64,000 nt of DNA from Phocaeicola faecalis (lineage in GTDB: Bacteria > Bacteroidota > Bacteroidia > Bacteroidales > Bacteroidaceae). Below the pieces are notes generated by a model. It saw only the letters and a program-made list of their open reading frames with translations, was not told the DNA's origin and did no database searches. The translations under genes were made by a program, and so were the position numbers. The stretch spans positions 85,848 to 149,847 of the forward strand of contig NZ_JADNRM010000001.1 of assembly GCF_021730445.1 (NCBI RefSeq), read 5' to 3'. Positions 25,163 to 34,337 of the stretch are shown here, in pieces; the first letter of the stretch is position 1; the number at the start of each line of letters is the position of its first letter.

Positions 25163-26089
25163 TTATTTTTTTAGCATTAAAGTCTTAAAATTAGTCGGAT
25201 ATGGAGTTTCAAACTGCATCACTTCACCTGTTACAGGATGATAAAAACAGAGCTTGAAAGCATGTAGTGCCAATCGACCTAACGGATTGCACTCACTGCC
25301 ATACCGTTCATCTCCGATTACCGGATGGCCTAGCTCTGACATGTGAACGCGAATCTGATTTTTACGTCCTGTTTCCAGTTCCAACTCCACCAGAGAATAA
25401 CCATTCGCACGCTTTATGGTTCTATAATGTGTAACGGCATATTTTCCCTCTCCATCGTCATAAGGACTAGAGCTGACGTATAGTTTATGATCGGTCAGCC
25501 ACGATTCAACAGTCCCTCCATCTTTCTCCATCTCTCCCGAAACAATAGCCACATAACGACGGTCAGTGACAATATCCTGCCAATTATCGCGCAATGTGTT
25601 CTGTGTCTTTTCATCCTTGGCATACATCATCAGCCCCGATGTTTCACGATCTAACCGATGAACAACAAATACGCGGTTATTACGATGCGAGCGTTTTACG
25701 TATTCATTCAGGATATGTTGCGCAGTACGCTCCTTTTGATGCTCAGTGCTGACCGAAAGCAGTCCTTCTTTTTTTTCCACTACAATAATATAAGCATCCT
25801 CATATACCAGTTTTAACATCGGATTTTTGAACTCTCGGTTGTTTTTAGCTTTGCTCACCTGAACCTTCATACCGGGTGTCAGTGCAAAATTATATTGTGT
25901 GGTAATCGTATTGTCTACCAATATTACCCGGTTGGTTAGCATTGTTTTTACTTTGCTACGGCTAATTCCTGCCATTTTCTGCATCAAGAAATCCATCAGC
26001 TCAGCGGGTTCACTTACATTATATATTGTATACTTGGCAGCTGCCCGTGCAACAGGTCTGCCTGACTTATTATTTCTACCTCTTGACAT
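25163..26089 (-). CDS. RluA-family pseudouridine synthase
   Basis: A 308-residue enzyme. The N-terminal S4 RNA-binding domain (about residues 30-85, SRSKVKTMLTNRVILVDNT) is followed by the synthase domain with the catalytic Asp in VVHRLDRETSGLMMYA. The C-terminal motif GRKNQIRVHMSELGHPVIGD is also present. It isomerises uridine in rRNA or tRNA; the exact site cannot be told. Its ATG is 2 bases after the rlmD stop, so the two RNA-modification genes form one operon. Confidence 0.9.
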   Translation of the reverse strand: MSRGRNNKSGRPVARAAAKYTIYNVSEPAELMDFLMQKMAGISRSKVKTMLTNRVILVDNTITTQYNFALTPGMKVQVSKAKNNREFKNPMLKLVYEDAYIIVVEKKEGLLSVSTEHQKERTAQHILNEYVKRSHRNNRVFVVHRLDRETSGLMMYAKDEKTQNTLRDNWQDIVTDRRYVAIVSGEMEKDGGTVESWLTDHKLYVSSSPYDDGEGKYAVTHYRTIKRANGYSLVELELETGRKNQIRVHMSELGHPVIGDERYGSECNPLGRLALHAFKLCFYHPVTGEVMQFETPYPTNFKTLMLKK

Positions 26090-26091
26090 AA

Positions 26092-27510
26092 TTATTTTTT
26101 TTCAAGTAAAACCACATTCTCTACATGGTGTGTATGAGGGAACATATCTACCGGTTGAACGGCTGCCACTCTGTATTTAGTATCCAGTAAAGACAAATCG
26201 CGTGCCTGCGTTGCCGGATTGCAACTGACATAAACAATACGTTCGGGCTCGGCAAACAGAATCGTATCAATTACATCATTGTGCATACCTGCACGTGGCG
26301 GGTCGGTAATGATGACATCGGGACGACCATGCTCATTGATAAAATCCTGAGTAAGAATATCTTTCATATCCCCCGCATAGAACAATGTATTGGTAATATG
26401 GTTTATTTCCGAATTTACTTTAGCATCTTCAATCGCTTCCGGCACATACTCTATACCAATCACCTTCTTTGCCTGTCGGGACACAAAATTTGCAATAGTT
26501 CCGGTTCCGGTATAAAGGTCATAAACAAGTTCGTTCCCGGTCAGCCCCGCAAAATTGCGTGCTACCTTATATAGATTATATGCTTGTTCAGAATTGGTTT
26601 GGTAAAAAGACTTCGGGCCGACCTTGAAACGCAAACCTTCCATCTCTTCAAATATATGGTCATTTCCTTTAAATACCACCACATCTAAATCATTAATCGT
26701 ATCGTTACATTTATTGTTGACCACATATAATAAGGAAGTAATCTGTGGAAACTTATCGGCCACAAAAGCCAATAATTGCTTCATCAGTTCCATTTCGCTT
26801 TCTTCCACTATTTTGCATTGAAACAATACCATCAACTCTCCGGTGCTCGATGTACGAACCATCAGATTGCGGAGCATTCCCTCTTGCGAACGAAGATTAA
26901 AGAAAGAATAATTGTGTTCATAAGCATAGTCACGGATAGCATTACGAATCTGGTTGGTTATATCATCCTGCAACCAACATTTCTCAATGGCAAGCACTTT
27001 GTCGAATGCGCCCGGAATATGGAAACCCACCGCATTCATCTGATCATACTTCACATCTGCTTTAACCTCCTCTTCGGTCAGCCAACGCTTGTCTGAAAAT
27101 GTAAATTCCAATTTATTACGGTAGAACTCCGTTTTAGCAGAGCCCAGAATAGGAGAAATCTCCGGTAATTCCACCTTTCCGATGCGAACCAAATTATCCG
27201 TTACCTGCTTTTGTTTATACTTTATTTGTTCATCATAAGGCAAGCACTGCCATTTACAACCACCGCATACACCATAATGCTGACAAAACGGTACTGCTCT
27301 TTTAGGAGAATATTCATGGAAGTTCACTGCCACCGCTTCCGCATAATGGTTTTTCTTGCGTTTCACCTGCAAGTCCACCACATCACCGGGCACAACATAC
27401 GGCACAAATACTACTAAATCATTTACTTTCGCCAAAGCTTTACCTTCGGCAGCTACATCTGTTATGGTTACCTTCTCTAATAGAGGGAGCTCTTTCTTCT
27501 TTCTTGCCAC
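26092..27510 (-). CDS. rlmD: 23S rRNA (uracil-C5)-methyltransferase RlmD
   Basis: A 472-residue enzyme. An N-terminal TRAM domain (VTITDVAAEGKALAKVNDLV) precedes the Fe-S cysteines in CQHYGVCGGCKWQC. The SAM site is VYDLYTGTGTIANF, and the catalytic cysteine is in VYVSCNPATQARDL. Base-flipping glutamate and PPRAGM motifs are in place. It belongs to the RumA/RlmD/RlmCD group that makes 5-methyluridine in 23S rRNA. The -7 element on this strand is TAAATTTG at 27534-27541. Confidence 0.9.
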   Translation of the reverse strand: MARKKKELPLLEKVTITDVAAEGKALAKVNDLVVFVPYVVPGDVVDLQVKRKKNHYAEAVAVNFHEYSPKRAVPFCQHYGVCGGCKWQCLPYDEQIKYKQKQVTDNLVRIGKVELPEISPILGSAKTEFYRNKLEFTFSDKRWLTEEEVKADVKYDQMNAVGFHIPGAFDKVLAIEKCWLQDDITNQIRNAIRDYAYEHNYSFFNLRSQEGMLRNLMVRTSSTGELMVLFQCKIVEESEMELMKQLLAFVADKFPQITSLLYVVNNKCNDTINDLDVVVFKGNDHIFEEMEGLRFKVGPKSFYQTNSEQAYNLYKVARNFAGLTGNELVYDLYTGTGTIANFVSRQAKKVIGIEYVPEAIEDAKVNSEINHITNTLFYAGDMKDILTQDFINEHGRPDVIITDPPRAGMHNDVIDTILFAEPERIVYVSCNPATQARDLSLLDTKYRVAAVQPVDMFPHTHHVENVVLLEKK

Positions 27511-27533
27511 TTTCTAAATAAGTTAATTTGGGG

Positions 27534-27541
27534 CAAATTTA
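27534..27541 (-). promoter_or_regulatory. -7 element (TAAATTTG) of rlmD-rluA
   Basis: The reverse strand reads TAAATTTG 24 bases before the rlmD ATG. Confidence 0.5.
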
Positions 27542-27633
27542 AGCATTTTCCTCGAATTTCTCCCTATAAAACAGAATATATTGAAATTGCAAAGTAGAAA
27601 TTGCAATTTCCACTAAATTTTTTCATTAATTCG

Positions 27634-27664
27634 TTTGGAGATAAATAAAATATGTATAGTTTTG
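27634..27664 (+). promoter_or_regulatory. Promoter of ppdK with both -33 and -7 elements
   Basis: TTTG at 27634-27637 and TAGTTTTG at 27657-27664 are separated by 19 bases, the expected spacing for the Bacteroides consensus. The transcription start would fall near 27671, after the ATG at 27635, so translation should begin at 27707. Confidence 0.7.
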
Positions 27665-27706
27665 CGATTACAATTTTTGAATGAGTTAACTTTAAATACA
27701 TTATTT

Positions 27707-30430
27707 ATGGAGAAAAAAAGAGTTTATACCTTCGGAAACGGAAAAGCTGAAGGTAAAGCAGACATGAGAGAGCTGCTTGGTGGAAAAGGTGCTAACCTGG
27801 CTGAAATGAATCTGATTGGTGTACCCGTTCCTCCGGGTTTCACAATCACTACCGAAGTGTGTACAGAATATTACGATTTAGGAAAAGATAAAGTTGTAGA
27901 ACTGCTCAAAGAAGATGTTGAAAAAGCAATCGCCAACATCGAAAGCCTGATGAATTCTAAATTTGGTGATGTAGAGAATCCCCTATTGGTTTCTGTACGT
28001 TCCGGTGCTCGTGCTTCTATGCCGGGTATGATGGATACCATCCTTAACTTAGGTTTGAATGATGAAGTAGTAGAAGGCTTGACTCGCAAGACCGGTCGTC
28101 CTCGCTTTGCATGGGATTCTTACCGTCGTTTTGTTCAGATGTATGGTGACGTTGTTTTAGGTATGAAACCTGTAAACAAAGACGACATCGATCCATTTGA
28201 AGCTATTATCGAAGAGGTAAAAGAAGCCAAAGGTGTGAAACTGGATAACGAATTGGAAGTAGAAGACCTTAAAGAATTGGTAAAACGCTTTAAAGCTGCC
28301 GTTAAAGAACAAACCGGTCAAGACTTCCCGACCAACGCTTACGAACAACTTTGGGGTGCTGTTTGTGCCGTATTCCGCAGTTGGATGAACGAACGCGCTA
28401 TTCTTTACCGCAAAATGGAAGGCATTCCTGCAGAATGGGGTACTGCTGTAACCGTTCAGGCAATGGTATTCGGTAATATGGGAGATACTTCTGCAACAGG
28501 GGTTTGCTTCTCTCGCGATGCCGGTAACGGTGAAGACCTGTTCAATGGCGAATATTTGATTAACGCTCAAGGTGAAGACGTTGTTGCCGGTATCCGTACT
28601 CCGCAACAGATTACCAAGATTGGTTCTCAGCGCTGGGCCGAACGTGCGGGTATCTCTGAAAAAGAACGCGTTGCCAAATATCCTTCTATGGAAGAAGCTA
28701 TGCCGGAAATCTACAAAGAACTGGATGCACTTCAGACTAAATTGGAAGACCATTACCGCGATATGCAAGATATGGAATTTACCGTACAAGAAGGAAAACT
28801 GTGGTTCTTGCAGACTCGTAACGGTAAACGTACCGGTGCTGCTATGGTAAAAATAGCCATGGACTTGTTGCGCCAGGGAATGATTGATGAAAAGACAGCG
28901 TTGAAACGTTGTGAGCCCAATAAACTGGACGAACTGCTCCATCCTGTATTCGACAAACAGGCATTGAAAGAAGCCAAAGTATTGACTCGCGGTTTGCCCG
29001 CTTCTCCGGGTGCAGCTACCGGTCAGGTTGTATTCTTTGCCGAAGATGCTGCTAAATGGGCTGCAGATGGTAAAAAAGTGGTAATGGTGCGTATTGAAAC
29101 ATCTCCTGAGGACTTGGCAGGTATGGCCGTGGCACAAGGCATTTTAACCGCACGCGGCGGTATGACATCTCACGCAGCCGTTGTAGCTCGCGGTATGGGA
29201 AAATGCTGTGTATCCGGTGCAGGTGCTATCAATGTAGACTACAAGAACCGTACTGTAGAAATAGAAGGTGTCACTCTGAAAGAAGGTGATTTCATCTCTT
29301 TGAACGGTACTACCGGTGAGGTATATAAAGGTAAGGTAGAAACCAAAGCAGCGGAAGTATCCGGTGACTTTGCCGCACTGATGGATCTTTGCAACAAATA
29401 TACTCAATTGGTTGTCCGCACCAATGCCGACACTCCGCACGATGCAGAAGTAGCCCGCAGTTTCGGTGCATGCGGTATCGGTCTTTGTCGTACAGAACAC
29501 ATGTTCTTTGATGCAGAAAAGATTGTTGCCATGCGTGAAATGATTCTGGCTCCCGATGAAGCAGGACGCAGAAAAGCATTGGCAAAACTGCTCCCCTACC
29601 AGAAGGCTGACTTTAAGGGTATTTTCAAGGCTATGGACGGATGTCCGGTGAATGTTCGTTTACTCGATCCTCCTTTGCACGAATTTGTTCCCCACGATTT
29701 GAAGGGACAGGAAGAAATGGCTCAGGCTATGGGTGTAACCGTACAGGAAATCCAGAAGCGTGTAGAAAGCTTATGCGAGCATAATCCGATGTTGGGTCAT
29801 CGTGGTTGCCGTTTGGGTAACACATATCCATGTATCACAGAGATGCAGACTCAGGCTATCTTAGGTGCTGCCATTGAACTGAAGAAAGAAGGTTATGACC
29901 CACATCCCGAAATCATGGTTCCTCTGACCGGTATCTTGTATGAATTTGAAGCTCAGGAAAAAGTGATTCGTGATGCTGCTGCCGAGTTGTTTGAAAGAGA
30001 AGGAATGGAAATTCCGTTCAAGGTAGGTACCATGATTGAGATTCCACGTGCTGCGCTGACTGCAAACCGCATTGCCAGCCGTGCAGAATACTTCTCATTC
30101 GGTACAAATGACCTTACTCAGATGACTTTCGGTTACTCTCGTGATGACATCGCTTCATTCTTGCCGGTATATCTTGAAAAGAAGATTCTGAAAGTAGACC
30201 CATTCCAGGTACTTGACCAAAACGGTGTAGGCCAACTGATTGAAATGGCTGTGGATAAAGGCCGTTCTGTTCGTCCCGACTTGAAATGCGGTATCTGTGG
30301 TGAACATGGAGGTGAACCTTCATCTGTTAAATTCTGCCACAAAGTTGGTTTGAATTATGTATCATGTTCTCCGTTCCGCGTACCTATTGCCAGATTAGCA
30401 GCGGCGCAGGCAGCAGTGGAAGAAGCGTAA
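27707..30430 (+). CDS. ppdK: Pyruvate, phosphate dikinase
   Basis: About 907 residues from the ATG at 27707 (MEKKRVYTFG). The longer frame from 27635 is excluded because the promoter lies inside it. The ATP-grasp nucleotide domain is N-terminal (LLGGKGANLAEM, SVRSGARASMPGMMDT). The swivelling phosphohistidine domain carries GGMTSHAAVVARGMGK with the catalytic His. The C-terminal PEP/pyruvate barrel ends with KCGICGEHGGEPSS, which holds the catalytic Cys. It interconverts pyruvate, ATP and phosphate with PEP, AMP and pyrophosphate, a standard part of Bacteroides glycolysis and gluconeogenesis. It is transcribed alone from a strong promoter. Confidence 0.95.
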   Translation: MEKKRVYTFGNGKAEGKADMRELLGGKGANLAEMNLIGVPVPPGFTITTEVCTEYYDLGKDKVVELLKEDVEKAIANIESLMNSKFGDVENPLLVSVRSGARASMPGMMDTILNLGLNDEVVEGLTRKTGRPRFAWDSYRRFVQMYGDVVLGMKPVNKDDIDPFEAIIEEVKEAKGVKLDNELEVEDLKELVKRFKAAVKEQTGQDFPTNAYEQLWGAVCAVFRSWMNERAILYRKMEGIPAEWGTAVTVQAMVFGNMGDTSATGVCFSRDAGNGEDLFNGEYLINAQGEDVVAGIRTPQQITKIGSQRWAERAGISEKERVAKYPSMEEAMPEIYKELDALQTKLEDHYRDMQDMEFTVQEGKLWFLQTRNGKRTGAAMVKIAMDLLRQGMIDEKTALKRCEPNKLDELLHPVFDKQALKEAKVLTRGLPASPGAATGQVVFFAEDAAKWAADGKKVVMVRIETSPEDLAGMAVAQGILTARGGMTSHAAVVARGMGKCCVSGAGAINVDYKNRTVEIEGVTLKEGDFISLNGTTGEVYKGKVETKAAEVSGDFAALMDLCNKYTQLVVRTNADTPHDAEVARSFGACGIGLCRTEHMFFDAEKIVAMREMILAPDEAGRRKALAKLLPYQKADFKGIFKAMDGCPVNVRLLDPPLHEFVPHDLKGQEEMAQAMGVTVQEIQKRVESLCEHNPMLGHRGCRLGNTYPCITEMQTQAILGAAIELKKEGYDPHPEIMVPLTGILYEFEAQEKVIRDAAAELFEREGMEIPFKVGTMIEIPRAALTANRIASRAEYFSFGTNDLTQMTFGYSRDDIASFLPVYLEKKILKVDPFQVLDQNGVGQLIEMAVDKGRSVRPDLKCGICGEHGGEPSSVKFCHKVGLNYVSCSPFRVPIARLAAAQAAVEEA

Positions 30431-30451
30431 GATTATTTAGCTTATGATTGA

Positions 30452-30494
30452 ATTAGGCTGTAGTGGACTGTTTGTCAAGACACTACAGCCTAAT
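30452..30494. terminator. Bidirectional terminator between ppdK and the adenosyltransferase
   Basis: ATTAGGCTGTAGTG (30452-30465) pairs perfectly with CACTACAGCCTAAT (30481-30494), a 14-bp stem, 21 bases after the ppdK stop. Confidence 0.7.
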
Positions 30495-30684
30495 CTATTT
30501 CACCAAATCAGTCTCTCGCAACTTTATTGTAGAAATACAGCCCGCCCTTTCCATTACAATAGGGTTATAACATACGGCAAGACAGTCAAAAGCATTACAA
30601 GATACGGCATAAGGCAGGGCAATGACACTTTTACAAATAGCACAGCCTGTTCCGGTCAACATAATCGGGTAGAATTTCTTTCTG

Positions 30685-31269
30685 TCACTCTTTCTTTTTT
30701 CTTTTATAGGCAAAGGACTGCCATTTTTCTTCCGCCCAGTTCTGCTGTTGCATCTCATAACGGGCCATGACAAAAAACAAATCAGACAAACGGTTCATAT
30801 ATTGGAGCAGGATGGACGGTAACGGATCTTGTTTATGCAATGTCCATAATCGCCGCTCGGCACGGCGCGCTACAGTCCTTGCAAACTGCAACTGTGCTGA
30901 TACGGCCGTTCCTCCGGGAAGAATAAAATAACCATTATCCTCCATCTGTTCCATCAACCGGTCCATTACCTCCTCACAATAAGAGCATAAATTGTCAGGC
31001 AAGATATTGGAGTTTTCACTACGGATGGCGGATGGCGTAGCCACATGACTCATCACCGCCATCATATTTTTCTGGATGGTAAAAAGCAAGGATTGCCACT
31101 CGTGCTCCTGCGGTAAAAGTGAACGTATTATTCCTATAACGGCATTCAATTCATCAATGCATCCATTGGTTTCAATACGGATATCGTCCTTGGGTATCCG
31201 CTCCCCACCATGAATCCCTGTCATGCCCTTATCTCCGGTACGTGTATAAATGCGTCTCATATGTCTCAT
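30685..31269 (-). CDS. Cob(I)alamin adenosyltransferase, PduO type
   Basis: A 194-residue enzyme (a start at 31260, MRRIYTRTG, is also possible). The ATP-binding motif TRTGDKGMTG opens the protein. The cobalamin-site motif RTVARRAERRL and the C-terminal LNRLSDLFFVMAR-type helix are present. It transfers the adenosyl group of ATP to cob(I)alamin, making the coenzyme used by methylmalonyl-CoA mutase. It is transcribed alone from TATCTTTG at 31376-31383. The 100-nt leader contains a small hairpin but none of the cobalamin-riboswitch landmarks seen upstream of its neighbours. Confidence 0.9.
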   Translation of the reverse strand: MRHMRRIYTRTGDKGMTGIHGGERIPKDDIRIETNGCIDELNAVIGIIRSLLPQEHEWQSLLFTIQKNMMAVMSHVATPSAIRSENSNILPDNLCSYCEEVMDRLMEQMEDNGYFILPGGTAVSAQLQFARTVARRAERRLWTLHKQDPLPSILLQYMNRLSDLFFVMARYEMQQQNWAEEKWQSFAYKRKKKE

Positions 31270-31375
31270 TATTTTAATATTTGATAAAGCGAAGTGCTCG
31301 CTTCCATATCCTTATATTCCATACAGTGATAACTCAGATGAAGCCGGACCCCACCTCCGGACAAATAAACGGATG

Positions 31376-31383
31376 CAAAGATA
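31376..31383 (-). promoter_or_regulatory. -7 element (TATCTTTG) of the adenosyltransferase gene
   Basis: The reverse strand reads TATCTTTG about 107 bases before the ATG at 31269. Confidence 0.5.
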
Positions 31384-31523
31384 ATGTAAATTGCAAATTA
31401 TCAAAATTCGAATCACTGATTAATGCATAATCTCATTTATCAAGTGAATAATATCTTTGAAATGCAATTGAAGTTTTGCCGCCATTTTGTGACGAATCTT
31501 AAAGCATATATAAAATAATTGTC

Positions 31524-31531
31524 TACCTTTG
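31524..31531 (+). promoter_or_regulatory. -7 element (TACCTTTG) driving riboswitch 1 and the first TonB receptor
   Basis: TACCTTTG ends just before the 5' strand of riboswitch helix P1, so the aptamer would begin at the first transcribed bases. Confidence 0.55.
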
Positions 31532-31536
31532 CTCCC

Positions 31537-31719
31537 GATTTGGTGATACAGGTATTTTTTCTCTATCTGTATAAAAGGGAATTCGGTTGTAGAATCCGAA
31601 GCAGTGCCCGCTACTGTGAAACCCCATCTGATGAAAAGCAACTCTCGCTATGCCACTGTTTCGAAAATGAAGAAATGGGAAGGCGCTTTTCAGGGTGAAG
31701 CCAGGAAACCTGCCAAATC
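31537..31719 (+). promoter_or_regulatory. Cobalamin riboswitch 1
   Basis: Closing helix P1 is GATTTGG (31537-31543) with CCAAATC (31713-31719). Between them come the class landmarks in order: AAAAGGGAA, GAATCCGAAGCAGTGCCCGC, TACTGTGA, GCCACTG, TGGGAAGGCGC and GAAGCCAGGAAACCTGCC. It lies 69 bases before the ATG of a TonB-dependent receptor gene, as expected for B12 repression of a BtuB-type transporter. The expression platform includes a GC-rich string near 31738-31752. Confidence 0.93.
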
Positions 31720-31787
31720 CGAACATAGATAATCATGCTCTCCCGGGGCCAGGAAAGCTAATTATTAATTCTTAAATTCTTTCTTCG

Positions 31788-33965
31788 ATGAAAGTAAAAG
31801 TATTATTGACAGCCGTCACTTTAAGCTGTCTGGCTATTGATGTACTGGCACAAGCCGGTATCAGTGGGAAAATTGTGAGTGCCGATACCGGCGAACCTGT
31901 AGTGGGAGCCAATATCCGTATCGACCAAAGCCTTTCAGGATGCACCACAAACGGTAAAGGCGAGTTTAATATCAACAATCTTCCTGATGGAAAACATGTG
32001 TTAAGAATCACGCATGTCAGTTACACACCCCAATCGGTCACCACAAAAGGGGGTGAAAAAAATCTTCTTATCAAGCTACAAGACAGTTTTACCAATATAG
32101 GCCAGGTAGTGGTAACCGGTACAGGAACACACCACCGCATGACGGACAGTCCCGTGCCTGTTTCGGTCATCACAGCAAAGGACTTAAGCAATGCCGGTGT
32201 AACATCGCTGGACGAGGCCCTACAAAAGCTCACCCCGTCTTTCTCAAGTATGACCAACGGCATGGGTACGACATTGAGTCTGAATGGATTGCCTGATGAT
32301 TATTTCATTTTCCTGGAGAATGGCAAACGCCTGTATGGAGATGATACTTACGCCCGAATCAATGTGGCCAAAATCAAACGTATTGAAATATTGAACGGTG
32401 CCTCTTCCGCTCTTTACGGAACAAATGCTATCGGAGGAGTAATCAACATTATTACTGATGATGCAAAAAATGCGATTCATGTTTCCAGCGATACCCGTTA
32501 TGCCAGTAAAGGACGTTTTACCCAGTCCGTAAACGCAGATGTCAATACCGGCAAGTTCGGCTCCTATACCTCTTACCGTCGTCAGCAGGCCGAGGGATGG
32601 CAACTGAATCCATACGAGGAGAGCTCAAAGACTCATGAACTGGAAGAAACCGGAAAAGTGGCTTCTACAGGCTTCTATGCAAATACTGTCAATCAAAAAT
32701 TCACTTTCGATGCTACCGACAAACTCTCCTTTTATGCCCGCGGCGGATATTATGACAACAAGACACGCCGCCCTTATGAAGCATACGACTACAACATATT
32801 GCATGAAACCTTTAATTATGGCATTGGTACCCAATACATGATAAGTAAAGGGAATTATATTACCGCAGACTATTATGCCGACCATTTTTCTTCCTCTTAT
32901 TGTTTTTTTAAAGACAATAAAACCTATGATGGGAAAGCAGGTGAAGAGCAAGTGCGCAAACGGACCCGCAACCACAATCTTAACATAAAAGGTATCTTCA
33001 AGTTAGGTGGCCGGCACAAACTTTCAGTCGGCACAGAATATATCGTGGATGTCTTGAAAAGTCAAACGGACAATATAGCCAAAGAAGATGCCTATACACT
33101 GGCCTTGTTCGCACAGGATGAAATAAAGTTACTGAGAAACCTGCAGGCCTTGATTGGCGTACGTTACATTTATCACGAAAACTTCAAAAATCATGCCACT
33201 CCCAATGTAGCACTGATGTATAAACCCGGTAAATTCAATTTCCGTGCATCCTACGCATCAGGTTTCCGAACCCCTACCCTGTCTGAACTCTATGCCACCG
33301 ATATAGCTAAAAAGAATGACAGGTTGACAATAGGGAATCTGGATTTGAAGCCGGAAAAGAATGATTATTTCTCATTGAGTGCAGAGTATGTACATGAGCG
33401 TTTTTCTGTATCAGTCAATGCCTTTTACAATAAGATTCGTGACATGATAGATTATAATACGATTGCCACGGGAGACGAAGCTATGGAGCAATACGGTCAT
33501 AAGGAAGTTCGTCAACGTGACAATATAGCGGAGGCTAAAGTCCGCGGAATCAATGTATCCGCCAACGCATACCTAGGTGCCGGGTTCAATATAAGCGGAG
33601 GATACACTCATCTCAATACCCAAGACGTGGAGTTGGAACAGCCCATCGACAAAAGCATTAAAAACGCATACAATATCAATGCCCAATGGGCGCATTCATG
33701 GAAGATATACCGGTTGAATATAAATTTGAACGGTCGCATCAACAGCAAGCGTTTCTCTAAAAGTTATGGCTATGCTCCCGACTATCAATTGTGGGATTTA
33801 AACACACGCCATTCTTTCAACTTAAAATCGGTAATCATAGAACCCGGATGTGGTATAGAAAACCTGTTCGATTATACGGACGACCGTCCTTATAACAGCA
33901 ATTATGCAACTCTCAGCCCCGGACGTTCATTCTATATCAGTTTGTCTTTAAAATTTAAAAGCTAA
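31788..33965 (+). CDS. btuB: TonB-dependent receptor, BtuB-like
   Basis: A 725-residue outer-membrane receptor. A signal peptide (about 22 residues) is followed by a carboxypeptidase-D regulatory-like domain (GISGKIVSADTGEPVVGANI), typical of SusC-class receptors. The plug follows (VVVTGTGTHHRMTDSPVPVS, then SSALYGTNAIGGVINII), and the beta-barrel ends SFYISLSLKF. A cobalamin riboswitch directly upstream makes a corrinoid the likely cargo. No BtuG or SusD-like lipoprotein gene follows; after the barrel comes a second riboswitch and receptor. Confidence 0.9.
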   Translation: MKVKVLLTAVTLSCLAIDVLAQAGISGKIVSADTGEPVVGANIRIDQSLSGCTTNGKGEFNINNLPDGKHVLRITHVSYTPQSVTTKGGEKNLLIKLQDSFTNIGQVVVTGTGTHHRMTDSPVPVSVITAKDLSNAGVTSLDEALQKLTPSFSSMTNGMGTTLSLNGLPDDYFIFLENGKRLYGDDTYARINVAKIKRIEILNGASSALYGTNAIGGVINIITDDAKNAIHVSSDTRYASKGRFTQSVNADVNTGKFGSYTSYRRQQAEGWQLNPYEESSKTHELEETGKVASTGFYANTVNQKFTFDATDKLSFYARGGYYDNKTRRPYEAYDYNILHETFNYGIGTQYMISKGNYITADYYADHFSSSYCFFKDNKTYDGKAGEEQVRKRTRNHNLNIKGIFKLGGRHKLSVGTEYIVDVLKSQTDNIAKEDAYTLALFAQDEIKLLRNLQALIGVRYIYHENFKNHATPNVALMYKPGKFNFRASYASGFRTPTLSELYATDIAKKNDRLTIGNLDLKPEKNDYFSLSAEYVHERFSVSVNAFYNKIRDMIDYNTIATGDEAMEQYGHKEVRQRDNIAEAKVRGINVSANAYLGAGFNISGGYTHLNTQDVELEQPIDKSIKNAYNINAQWAHSWKIYRLNINLNGRINSKRFSKSYGYAPDYQLWDLNTRHSFNLKSVIIEPGCGIENLFDYTDDRPYNSNYATLSPGRSFYISLSLKFKS

Positions 33966-34006
33966 AAAAATCAAAGACTTATCGAAGATAATATAAAATA
34001 AACCTA

Positions 34007-34014
34007 TATCTTTG
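34007..34014 (+). promoter_or_regulatory. -7 element (TATCTTTG) driving riboswitch 2
   Basis: TATCTTTG lies immediately before riboswitch helix P1 and only 42 bases after the preceding receptor stop, so the second receptor has a separate promoter. Confidence 0.6.
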
Positions 34015-34198
34015 CAACAGAATTAGTAATCGGGCTATCACATAGCCCGGTGCAAGGGAACCCAGTGTAAATCCGGGGCTGTACCTGCAGCTGTAAATCC
34101 TCATTATGTTGGTTGGATAGTCCAAAGCCACTGTTTCATTTGAAGAAATGGGAAGGTTTCCAATCAGAGGAAAGCCAGAATACCTGCTAAGTCTGTTG
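34015..34198 (+). promoter_or_regulatory. Cobalamin riboswitch 2
   Basis: P1 is CAACAGA (34015-34021) with TCTGTTG (34192-34198). Inside are CGGTGCAAGGGAACCCAGTG, AAATCCGGGGCTGTACCTGC, AGCTGTAA, AGCCACTG, TGGGAAGGTTT and GAAAGCCAGAATACCTGC. The string GCCTG-type variation in the last box (GCCAGAATACCTGCT) is within the family. About 140 nt follow before the receptor ATG; a CCTCT/AGAGG hairpin near 34290-34304 may be part of the expression platform. Confidence 0.9.
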
Positions 34199-34337
34199 AA
34201 CAATAAACACCAAGCTTCCAGGATTAGAAGTATGTGTCCATTCGAACAAGCGTTTTCCGACGTCTATTCCTTTGTGGCATTCCTCTTTATCAGAGGGAAA
34301 CTTGATGTTTTATTTTATAAATTAAATAAAACATAAT

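Noticed and set aside
30495-30662. A cysteine-containing 55-codon frame on the minus strand downstream of the adenosyltransferase.
   Set aside because: It begins at an internal ATG of a frame that overlaps the adenosyltransferase gene, has no promoter or start signal of its own, and matches no family I know. It is most likely chance.
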